From Flavobacterium sp. ASV13 (GTDB lineage: Bacteria > Bacteroidota > Bacteroidia > Flavobacteriales > Flavobacteriaceae), in contig NZ_JQJY01000010.1 of assembly GCF_000745775.1 (NCBI RefSeq), positions 1 to 64,000 on the forward strand: a stretch of 64,000 nt of DNA, read 5' to 3'. Made by a program: the position numbers and the translations under genes. The notes below the pieces were generated by a model. That model had not been told where the DNA came from. It ran no database searches and saw only the letters and a list, made by a program, of their open reading frames with translations. Every line of letters begins with the position of its first letter. Positions within the stretch are counted from its first letter, which is position 1. Below, piece after piece: positions 18,148 to 25,879 of this stretch.

Positions 18148-19128
18148 ATGAAAAAAGGACTTAAAATCTTCGCAATTTTACTGCTAGTATTTATTGCTTT
18201 ACAATTTTGGAAACCTGAAGAAATTGAATATAGTACACCAACAAAGAACTTAACTAACGTTCCTGCAGAAGTAAATACTATTTTAAGAAACTCTTGTTTT
18301 GACTGTCATTCTAACACTGTAAATCTTGCCTGGTTTGATAAAATTACGCCTGCAAATTTTATAGTAGCTTCTCATATTAAAGATGGTCGAAAAGCGTTGA
18401 ATTTTTCGGATTGGGACAAATTAGAAAAGCCAAAGCAAAGTGCTACACTTTATTACGCTTTTAATAAAATACTATCGGGTGAAATGCCAATCAAAAGTTA
18501 TACGGCTCTTCATCCTTCTGCCAAATTAGACGATAGTTCCATTGAAGTTCTGAAGAATTATTTAACAACGATAGCAGCCCGAAAACCAAATCCGGAAACA
18601 TTGCCTATTTCTACTCCAAAAGATGTTGAAAAAATACTTCCAAATAAAAAAATAACAGATTACACTAAAATTAAGCCTACACTAAATAAAATTCAATACA
18701 TACCCGATTTTAGAAACTGGAAAGCGGTTAGTACATCAGATCGTTTTGACAACGGCAGTATGCGCATCATTTATGGAAACGAAATTGCCGTAAAAGCTAT
18801 TGCAGAACATCAAACTAATCCTTGGCCCGATGGTGCTATTTTTGCCAAAACAGCTTGGAAACAAAAAACAGAAGCCGATGGAACTGTACCTGCCGGGGCA
18901 TTCATTCAGGTTGAATTTATGATAAAAGATACGAAAAAATATGAATCTACAAAAGGATGGGGATGGGCAAGATGGAAAGGAAATGACTTAAAACCGTACG
19001 GCGATAACGCCAACTTTGATCAGGAATGCATTTCTTGTCATAATCCTGTTAAAAAAAATGATTACGTTTTTACTACTCCACTGCATCTTGATATCAATAA
19101 ATTTAATATCTACAATAAAAACAAATAA
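18148..19128 (+). CDS. Haem-binding domain / cytochrome P460 fusion protein
   Basis: A 326-residue membrane-anchored, periplasm-facing protein. One N-terminal hydrophobic anchor (about 5-21) is followed by a Haem_bd-type domain with CFDCH (near residue 50) and FDKITPANFIVASHI. Then comes a cytochrome P460-like domain (about 170-320) that starts at YIPDFRNWKAVSTSDRFDNG and contains CISCH (near residue 294). Both CxxCH motifs should carry covalent c-type haem. P460 proteins are linked to hydroxylamine or nitric oxide oxidation in other bacteria, but the reaction here cannot be inferred. The next gene, a P460-like lipoprotein, starts 2 bases after the stop. Confidence 0.85.
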   Translation: MKKGLKIFAILLLVFIALQFWKPEEIEYSTPTKNLTNVPAEVNTILRNSCFDCHSNTVNLAWFDKITPANFIVASHIKDGRKALNFSDWDKLEKPKQSATLYYAFNKILSGEMPIKSYTALHPSAKLDDSSIEVLKNYLTTIAARKPNPETLPISTPKDVEKILPNKKITDYTKIKPTLNKIQYIPDFRNWKAVSTSDRFDNGSMRIIYGNEIAVKAIAEHQTNPWPDGAIFAKTAWKQKTEADGTVPAGAFIQVEFMIKDTKKYESTKGWGWARWKGNDLKPYGDNANFDQECISCHNPVKKNDYVFTTPLHLDINKFNIYNKNK

Positions 19129-19130
19129 AC

Positions 19131-19601
19131 ATGAAACCACTTCACTCTATTATAATCGCGCTTATTATTATACTTTCTGGATGTAAAGGAAATAATAAAG
19201 ATAATCTCAATGAAAAAGCTTCAGTATCTGCATTAGATGCGCTGCCTGAAAACCCTTTATTATTATCACCCATTACATTTTCTATAAATCCGAATAAAGC
19301 AACTATGTCAACTTTATATGGTAATAAAATTGCTTTTCAGCATGCAAAAATAAAAGCAGACAGTTCTTATCCTAACGGAGCTGTTTTATACGAAGTTACC
19401 TGGAAACAAAAAGGAGATTCACTATGGTATGGCGCAAATATTCCCGATCAGATTATTAGTGTAGAAAAAGTACAATTTGCAGGAAACGCTGTTCCCAAAT
19501 ATGAATTGTATACTGGACATCCATTAAAAAAAGTTTCTTCTAACGATGAGAACAGAAGAATAACTATAATACTATCTAAACGTATGGCAGAAACTCCTTA
19601 A
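19131..19601 (+). CDS. Cytochrome P460-like lipoprotein without haem motif
   Basis: A 156-residue lipoprotein with lipobox ILSGC (Cys 18). Residues about 55-150 match the P460 fold of the preceding gene (STLYGNKIAFQHA aligned to RIIYGNEIAVKAI; YPNGAVLYEVTWKQKGD aligned to WPDGAIFAKTAWKQK). No CxxCH motif is present anywhere, so it probably does not bind c-type haem in the usual way. It is cotranscribed with the fusion protein (2-base spacing) and is probably an outer-membrane or inner-membrane partner of it. Family call rests on the internal similarity to its neighbour. Confidence 0.75.
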   Translation: MKPLHSIIIALIIILSGCKGNNKDNLNEKASVSALDALPENPLLLSPITFSINPNKATMSTLYGNKIAFQHAKIKADSSYPNGAVLYEVTWKQKGDSLWYGANIPDQIISVEKVQFAGNAVPKYELYTGHPLKKVSSNDENRRITIILSKRMAETP

Positions 19602-19782
19602 AATAATAATGGCAATTTTAGAATTATTTTTATTCAAAAATAACTTTATAAAATATTCAGCACAAAGCAATAGATCCCTTCATAATCGTATACTATTTTA
19701 TCTGTTCTGCATCAGTAAGTAAATAATCTTTCTTTAATTGCTCGTTTTTCTAGATCAAAGATGATTTCTAGATTGTTTTATT

Positions 19783-20241
19783 CTAAGAACGAGGTTTAGG
19801 CAAATTTCTATCATACATAATAATCGTTCCCGCCACAGCCACATTTAAACTTTTCTCAGATTTAAATTTTACTAAATGATGACATTTATCCATTGCTTTT
19901 TTAGACAAACCATGATCTTCTGCACCTAATAAATAAACGCAACGTCTTGGATGCTCAAAGGTTTCTAAATCAGACGCATTTTCAGATAATTCAACACCAA
20001 CCAAACGTGCTCCCTTTGGCAAATTTTCGAAAAAAGCTTCAAAAGTTTCATAATGGAAATAAGGAATTGCCTTTACCGCATCATGAGTATCGCAGGCTTG
20101 TTTAGCGTACCGATTACCTATGGTAAATATAAAAGTAGCACCTAAATTTTGGGCTGATCGCCACAAAACTCCTAAGTTTTCAGGTGTTTTACCATTTTGT
20201 ATTCCTATGCCAAAATATTCATTTATAAAATTATCATTCAT
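19783..20241 (-). CDS. SpoU/TrmH-family RNA 2'-O-methyltransferase
   Basis: A 152-residue SPOUT-class enzyme that transfers a methyl group from S-adenosylmethionine to a ribose 2'-OH of tRNA or rRNA. Motif 1 NLGVLWRSAQNLGA, motif 2 YLLGAEDHGLS and motif 3 SLNVAVAGTIIMYD, which form the trefoil knot, are all present. It is compact, like TrmL, with no N-terminal substrate-binding extension. I chose the ATG at 20241 because the open frame upstream codes for nothing family-like. CAAAAATA (TAttTTTG on the minus strand) at 20247-20254 lies only 6 bases upstream, suggesting a very short leader. The exact RNA target is unknown. Confidence 0.88.
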   Translation of the reverse strand: MNDNFINEYFGIGIQNGKTPENLGVLWRSAQNLGATFIFTIGNRYAKQACDTHDAVKAIPYFHYETFEAFFENLPKGARLVGVELSENASDLETFEHPRRCVYLLGAEDHGLSKKAMDKCHHLVKFKSEKSLNVAVAGTIIMYDRNLPKPRS

Positions 20242-20467
20242 GAAGGCAAAAATACAAACTGCAAGTACATAAATGTTATTTTTTTGACAATTAATTATTC
20301 TCATAATCCCTTTAAAAAATAGGGATGAACAATATTCCGGGTAATTTTTTATCAACAAAACACATTATAAACAACTGTATATCAAATTTTTATTTAACTT
20401 TAGCTTCCCCCTAATCTTCAGCTTTGATTTACAATCTAAGCGCTTCAACCATCTAAAATGTTAGTAT

Positions 20468-21058
20468 ATGAAATGGTTTATCAATTTAGGAATACAGTTT
20501 AAAAGTAAATTATCAAAGTCAAATCCTACTCAAGATCTGATTGATTTAAAAAAGGGAAGACAACTTTATTTAGCCAGCAAATTTCATGATGCCATACTCC
20601 ATCTTGATATTGCCGTAAGCTCGGGATTCGATATTTCGGTATATGAACTTAGGGCTAAATGCTTTCAAAAATTAGATTATCACTACAAAGCAATTGAAGA
20701 TTTTGACAAAGTAATTGAAGATAATCCTTTGAAATTTTTAAATTATTACAGGCGTGCTATTTCAAAAAATGCAGTATTTGATCTTCAGGGACAAATAGAA
20801 GATCTTCATAATTGCATTTACTACTATAAGAAAAGCAAAAACATAAAAAGCAATATTTTAAAAAATCTTGAAAGAGATTTGTTAACAGCAGAAAATTATG
20901 TTGACGGAATAAAAAATAATATCGCTTCAATTCATAATGTTTCTTATGCTGAAATAAAAAATCTTATTAGCGACTGTCTTATTCAGATAAAAAGAATAAA
21001 AATTCGCACCAGAAGATTTAATTCTCAAAGAAACCGTAAAATCCTTTTAGAGAGCTAA
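20468..21058 (+). CDS. TPR-repeat protein
   Basis: A 196-residue soluble helical protein. Two or three tetratricopeptide-type repeats are visible (KKGRQLYLASKFHDAILHLD at about 34-53; YELRAKCFQKLDYHYKAIED at about 62-81; NYYRRAISKNAVFDLQGQIED at about 95-115, read as NYYRRA and the following helix). The C-terminal part (about 130-196) is lysine-rich and helical. There is no signal peptide. It is convergent with ppk and separated by only 38 bases. Scaffold role expected from TPRs; partner unknown. Confidence 0.72.
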   Translation: MKWFINLGIQFKSKLSKSNPTQDLIDLKKGRQLYLASKFHDAILHLDIAVSSGFDISVYELRAKCFQKLDYHYKAIEDFDKVIEDNPLKFLNYYRRAISKNAVFDLQGQIEDLHNCIYYYKKSKNIKSNILKNLERDLLTAENYVDGIKNNIASIHNVSYAEIKNLISDCLIQIKRIKIRTRRFNSQRNRKILLES

Positions 21059-21096
21059 TGCTTCTGCAGAAATTAAGCTTAAATATTCTTTTGGCG

Positions 21097-23115
21097 TTAT
21101 TCATTATTGGCCCCAGCAATCCAATTATAAATTTCGGTCTGTGCGCGCCTCGGCTCATCTAAATTTTGAATATCCATTTCATTTTTTCCTTCACTGTTTA
21201 TAATTCTCCTTTTTGTATTGTCTTCTAATTGTAATCGAATTATAGTATTAATTGCTGCAATGTGTTTTTCATCAGATAAAGGAAAAGCAACCTCTATTCT
21301 TCGGTTTAAGTTTCGGTTTAACATATCTGCAGATGATAAATAGATTTTTTCATCGCCATTATTGGCAAATTTGTAGATTCTCGAATGTTCTAAAAACATA
21401 TCTACAATGCGATAGATTTCTATATTTTCTGATACATTTTTAATTCCCGGCAATAACGTGCAAATTCCGCGTACTATCATTATTACATCTACACCTGCTT
21501 TGCTTGCTTCAATAAGTTTATCAATAATATCTTTTTCATCAACTCCATTTACTTTTAAAAAGATATAAGCTTCTTTGCCTTCTTTTTTATTGTTGATTTC
21601 GTTATCTATTAATTCTATTAATTTATCTTTCATATTAAAACCTGCTGCTAAAATATGTTTTGGTGCAGCTGTTTTTTTCTTGGATTTCAAAAATGCAAAG
21701 ACTGTTTTTAAATCATCTGCGTATTTTTTTTCTGCAGTAAAGAATCCAAAATCCGAATAAATATTTGCTGTACTTTCATTAAAATTTCCGGTCGACAAAT
21801 AACTAAAGTGTTTTTTATTTCCGTATTTATCCTTCATTGTAACCATTGCAACTTTAGCATGAACTTTTAAATTCGGCATACTCTGAATAATTTTTATGCC
21901 GGCATTTTTCATTTCTCGGGACCAGAATAAGTTATTATATTCATCGAAACGCGCTTTTACTTCTACAAAAACAGTAACTTTTTTACCATTTTTTGCCGCA
22001 CTTATCAATGCATTTGCAATTAACGAATCTGATGAAATGCGATATAAAGTAATTTTTATCTCAAGAACATTTCTATTGATTGCCGCCTGATTAAAAAACT
22101 GAAGTACATAATAATACGATTGATACGGAAAGTGTAACAATTGATTTTCTTTATTAATAATTTCAAAAATAGATTTGCTGCTTTCAAAAGGAAGATGTTT
22201 AAGACCCGGATAGTTTGCGCCTTGAAGATTCGGTTTAACTGGATTTGGAAACTTGAATAAATCATAAAGATTATGATGACTTCCTCCTTGTATCATTTCC
22301 TCTTTTTTAAGTCGGAAAGCTTTTTTGCATACTGAAATTGTTTCAGTATCCATATTTGAATCGTACAAAAATCTTGTCGATGAACCACGTTTTCGTTCTT
22401 CAATTTTTGCTTCAATCTTTGCTATTAAATCTCCTGAGTTTTCATCTTCTATCAGATAATTTTCATCTCGGTTTAATTTAATTGCATTACAGGAAATAAC
22501 TTTTCCAATAGGAAATATGAGCGACAAACAATTTTTTATTATAGTATCAATCGAAATAATATAATACGTGTCTCCCTGACTTTGCAATTGTTTATAGCGA
22601 TCGAGTTTATCCGAAGGAATATTTAAATAAGCATAATTATCATTACCCGAAGTATCTTTTAATTTTACTAAAAAGTATAAACTGCGATTATTTAAAAAAT
22701 ACGTTTTAGGCTGATTTACTGAAATATAAATTACCTGAATATAAGACAAAATAATACTTTTAAAATAATATTCAATCTCCTGTAAATGTTCACTTAAGAG
22801 TTCTTGATTTTCATAATAAATAATATTATTAGCTTCTAATTCTGGTAATATCGAAGTATTCCAGATTGTTCCAAATCTATTCTGTTGGAGATTTACTTCA
22901 GTTAAAATTTTATCCAGTAAGTCTTTATTCTTTTTTGAATTTTTAATCAGCAGTTTTCTGATTTTTACTCTAAAAAATTCATCCAAATTAGACGAATGAA
23001 TGGCTAAGAATTTAATTCTTTCATATAATGAATTACTTGAGTCATCAGCCTCACCCAAAATACAGTCATTGAAAGAAAGCCATGAGATTTCTGAAGGTAT
23101 AAGATAGTTTTGCAC
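21097..23115 (-). CDS. ppk1: Polyphosphate kinase 1
   Basis: A 672-residue PPK1, which reversibly makes inorganic polyphosphate from ATP. The N-terminal domain begins with SEISWLSFNDCIL and SNLDEFFRVKIRKL, as in characterised enzymes. The phospholipase-D-like catalytic half holds the phosphorylated histidine in LKVHAKVAMV (near residue 419), the LSTGNFNESTA segment (about 440-450) and the second conserved histidine in FLEHSRIYKF (near residue 575). Length is close to the usual 690. It appears monocistronic, with about 435 bp upstream. No clear promoter box was recognised. Confidence 0.95.
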   Translation of the reverse strand: MQNYLIPSEISWLSFNDCILGEADDSSNSLYERIKFLAIHSSNLDEFFRVKIRKLLIKNSKKNKDLLDKILTEVNLQQNRFGTIWNTSILPELEANNIIYYENQELLSEHLQEIEYYFKSIILSYIQVIYISVNQPKTYFLNNRSLYFLVKLKDTSGNDNYAYLNIPSDKLDRYKQLQSQGDTYYIISIDTIIKNCLSLIFPIGKVISCNAIKLNRDENYLIEDENSGDLIAKIEAKIEERKRGSSTRFLYDSNMDTETISVCKKAFRLKKEEMIQGGSHHNLYDLFKFPNPVKPNLQGANYPGLKHLPFESSKSIFEIINKENQLLHFPYQSYYYVLQFFNQAAINRNVLEIKITLYRISSDSLIANALISAAKNGKKVTVFVEVKARFDEYNNLFWSREMKNAGIKIIQSMPNLKVHAKVAMVTMKDKYGNKKHFSYLSTGNFNESTANIYSDFGFFTAEKKYADDLKTVFAFLKSKKKTAAPKHILAAGFNMKDKLIELIDNEINNKKEGKEAYIFLKVNGVDEKDIIDKLIEASKAGVDVIMIVRGICTLLPGIKNVSENIEIYRIVDMFLEHSRIYKFANNGDEKIYLSSADMLNRNLNRRIEVAFPLSDEKHIAAINTIIRLQLEDNTKRRIINSEGKNEMDIQNLDEPRRAQTEIYNWIAGANNE

Positions 23116-23550
23116 GTTGAATAAATATAAATTGATTGCTGCTTTTAATACAGTTGTAAATTTGAGAATTAATAATTTAAAATGTAAAGGCAGACAAGCA
23201 GTTAACTATAATTTAATTTATTCATAACATATCTTAATCACTACAATATCAAAGATATAACCATACATACCCACTCCTTTTTGGTTATCTCGGCAACAAC
23301 ATTCTTCTTTTTCTTATTAACTTTTTGTTAATGGTATTATAATACAACTCAAATAGTACGATTTCTCTTTTATAGTACTTACAAGTAGTAAGAATTATAA
23401 TTCAAAACAAGACATTCTATCGACAAATTTTTCAGAAAATAAAGTTCCTTCTGCTGGTGATTATTTTTATTTCTCAGTTGATTATTGCTATTAAATAATT
23501 TATCAAAATCCATGAATTTAAATATGTTATAAACAATTAAAACTAGAATT
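23116..23550. other. Spacer between divergent ppk1 and the Vps62-like gene
   Basis: 435 bases with no supported gene. An 84-codon minus-strand frame here overlaps the start of the next gene and is rejected. AT-rich throughout; no clear TAnnTTTG box or hairpin stands out. The GTAGTAAG/GTACTTACAAG segment near 23375-23392 is a weak dyad. Confidence 0.5.
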
Positions 23551-24855
23551 ATGAAAAAACAGAATCCAAAAAAGATCTTAAGTACAGCTTTAGTTATTAT
23601 GCTGTCGGCTATTACGTTCTCTTGTGAGGACACGACATTAAATGAAACAGAAACTACTGCTGTGGTAAAAGAACAGCAAAACTTTACAAAAAAACTAAGT
23701 GTAGCAGCAAGTTCTGATTTGGCCAGAAGATGGGCTCCAATTCATTACCAAGATGTAGACGCTACAGGAACTTATGCCGAAGGCGGAAAATCTGATTACC
23801 TGACTGCTATCACTTATGATAATGACTGGAATGGCGAAAACAACTGGAACAATCTTCCTGCTTATGCCAATTCATTAGCTGCTCATTGCTATTATTCTGT
23901 AGTAGAATCAAATACGCACTGGTTTATTACTTATGCTTTCTTTCATCCGCGTGACTGGACGGATAATCCATTTTTATACTCATTAGACCAACATGAAAAT
24001 GATTTAGAAGGTGTATTAATGATTGTAGAAAAAGATGGCACTACTTATGGCGCTTTAAAAGGAGCTGTTACAATAAGTCATTCTGATTTCTTTTCTTATG
24101 TACCATCTGGAAGTTCTTACGTTAGCGGATTGGAAAGTGTTGATGGAACCTTACAAATGAGAGATTATAATGGTGAATTACATCCTATTACAGCACAAGA
24201 TTCTAAAGGACATAGTCTTAAAGCGTGGCCACAACATGATATAGATGGAGATGGAATTATATATTATCCTTCAGCAAGCGGAGTGGCACAAATACCTGCT
24301 GATAATTATGATAATTATGTAGAATACAAACTTGTCGATATTTTTGAAAACGGAGGATTATGGGACCAGCGATTTAATACAGAATTATTTTCAAGCCCAG
24401 CTGGAGGATTTAAAGGAAATGATTTTAAAACTGGTGGAGCTAATGCTCCGTGGGCATGGGACGATGGAAATGATGCCATTGTACAAGGTGGAGAATTTGC
24501 AACGGATCCTGCAAAATTAGCGGATAATTATTTTGATGGTGTTGGCAATTTATCACGTACTTATACTGATAATAAATATAACGCTTCAGCCGGAGGTATT
24601 GTAACAGTTTACCAAAATTGTAATTACACAGGTTATGCGATTGCTTTACCTGCTGGGAATTATACATTGGCTCAGCTAAAATCATACGGTATTGTAAATG
24701 ATGATTTGTCTTCTGTTCGTTTAGAAAGTGGATACAAAATTACAATGTATCAGAATGATAATTTTGGAGGAGAATCTGTTGTAATAACAGGGAACAATAG
24801 CTGTTTAGGAAGTTTTAATGATAAAACGAGTTCTATAAAGATTAGTGCTATATAA
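23551..24855 (+). CDS. Vps62-like lipoprotein with C-terminal beta/gamma-crystallin domain
   Basis: A 434-residue surface or periplasmic lipoprotein (lipobox ITFSC, Cys 25). Residues about 55-340 resemble the Vps62/DUF946-type beta-sandwich seen in secreted bacterial and fungal proteins, with RRWAPIHYQDVD, FFHPRDWTD and HENDLEGVLMIVEKDG. The C-terminal about 85 residues form a beta/gamma-crystallin domain with two Greek-key motifs (TVYQNCNYTGYAIALP and TMYQNDNFGGESVVITG). Each ends in a canonical calcium-binding clamp, NDDLSS and NDKTSS. The domain should therefore bind calcium. No enzyme activity can be assigned. A hairpin terminator follows the gene. Confidence 0.78.
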   Translation: MKKQNPKKILSTALVIMLSAITFSCEDTTLNETETTAVVKEQQNFTKKLSVAASSDLARRWAPIHYQDVDATGTYAEGGKSDYLTAITYDNDWNGENNWNNLPAYANSLAAHCYYSVVESNTHWFITYAFFHPRDWTDNPFLYSLDQHENDLEGVLMIVEKDGTTYGALKGAVTISHSDFFSYVPSGSSYVSGLESVDGTLQMRDYNGELHPITAQDSKGHSLKAWPQHDIDGDGIIYYPSASGVAQIPADNYDNYVEYKLVDIFENGGLWDQRFNTELFSSPAGGFKGNDFKTGGANAPWAWDDGNDAIVQGGEFATDPAKLADNYFDGVGNLSRTYTDNKYNASAGGIVTVYQNCNYTGYAIALPAGNYTLAQLKSYGIVNDDLSSVRLESGYKITMYQNDNFGGESVVITGNNSCLGSFNDKTSSIKISAI

Positions 24856-24926
24856 TCTGAAAAATAGAAAACTCCCATCGATGGCATATTATTAAATTCT
24901 ATGCAAAAAAAGCTTTATGAAATAAC

Positions 24927-24960
24927 AAAAGGTGCATTTCATTACGAAACTGCACCTTTT
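24927..24960. terminator. Bidirectional terminator hairpin
   Basis: Ten-base arms AAAAGGTGCA / TGCACCTTTT (24927-24936 and 24951-24960) with a 14-base loop, between two convergent genes. A-run and T-run flanks allow function in both directions. Confidence 0.8.
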
Positions 24961-24993
24961 ATTTTTCAAGTATTTATTACTAATTTATTATTT

Positions 24994-25857
24994 CTAATTC
25001 GCTTTCGCTTTTTTAAATGAAAACCCGAATTTGACTTGTAGTCCAGCAGAAAAATAATTATTCTTTTGCACTAATGTTTTATTTCCTGAAACACCATTTG
25101 CCTGCGTATTTTCAATTCCGTTTGGGTCATACAAAACGATGTTCGTATTTTCAGTATTTTTTGCTAAATCAGAAAAGCCGTAATCCGCAAAAATACCAGT
25201 GTAAAGCTGTAGATTTTCTTTTAGTTTAAAAGTTAAACCTGTTTCTAAACTTACTAAAAATGAAGTTTTAAGATCTGCCGATGTTTTATCCTGCCAATTG
25301 TTAACTTTCCCAAATCCGTGAGAAGGCAAATCATCAATTATGATGTCCATATCTGGATAATAACCACTTAACTGTAATTCATCAGCAGAAGCTTTTATGG
25401 TTTGTTTTCCTGGAAATAGAACTTTTCCGCCAAAACCCAAATACCATTGTGATTGGCTTGAAATTGGAGTTCTGTATTGTAAAAGAACTGGAATTGCCAA
25501 AGAAATAAAATGCTGTTTTTCCTGATAATTTTTTGGCGTCACTCTATATTCGAACGCCGACATTTGATCATCAATTTCATTCGAATTGATTGTTGTTCCT
25601 TCATTCAATTTAAAACTATTTTGATTGTAAAGAACCTCAACACCTGTATTGATTCCCCAATGATTATTTAAGAAGTAAATATATCCAATACCTAAACCTC
25701 CGCCAGCTTTTAAATTTCCATTCCCTTCAGAACTTTCGTAAAGAATTCCTGATGGACCTCCGCTAAGTTTTATATTAATTTCCTGTGCTTGCATCGAACT
25801 ACATAATAAAAATATTGCGATTGCTATTTTGATTTTCATTTTTGTCTTGATTTTCAT
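24994..25857 (-). CDS. Outer-membrane beta-barrel protein, adhesin partner
   Basis: About 287 residues with a signal peptide ending SSMQAQ, followed by repeated amphipathic strands (GGGLGIGYIYFLNNHWGINTG, split around GGGLGIGYIYF; YLGFGGKVLFPG; FSAGLQVKFGFSF at the end) typical of an eight-stranded PorT/OmpA-like barrel. The ATG at 25857 (MKIKTKMKIKIA) is preferred. An ATG at 25878, one base after the stop of the preceding adhesin gene, would add seven residues and is also possible. Translational coupling to the giant adhesin suggests it helps expose or anchor it. It is not a recognisable PorP/SprF homologue, the usual partner of SprB. Confidence 0.78.
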   Translation of the reverse strand: MKIKTKMKIKIAIAIFLLCSSMQAQEINIKLSGGPSGILYESSEGNGNLKAGGGLGIGYIYFLNNHWGINTGVEVLYNQNSFKLNEGTTINSNEIDDQMSAFEYRVTPKNYQEKQHFISLAIPVLLQYRTPISSQSQWYLGFGGKVLFPGKQTIKASADELQLSGYYPDMDIIIDDLPSHGFGKVNNWQDKTSADLKTSFLVSLETGLTFKLKENLQLYTGIFADYGFSDLAKNTENTNIVLYDPNGIENTQANGVSGNKTLVQKNNYFSAGLQVKFGFSFKKAKAN

Positions 25858-25879
25858 TGATCTTAAATTAAAACTCATT

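Noticed and set aside
23379..23633. 84-codon minus-strand frame with a hydrophobic stretch
   Set aside because: It overlaps the start of the Vps62-like lipoprotein, and its hydrophobic part is partly the antisense of that signal peptide; no family match.
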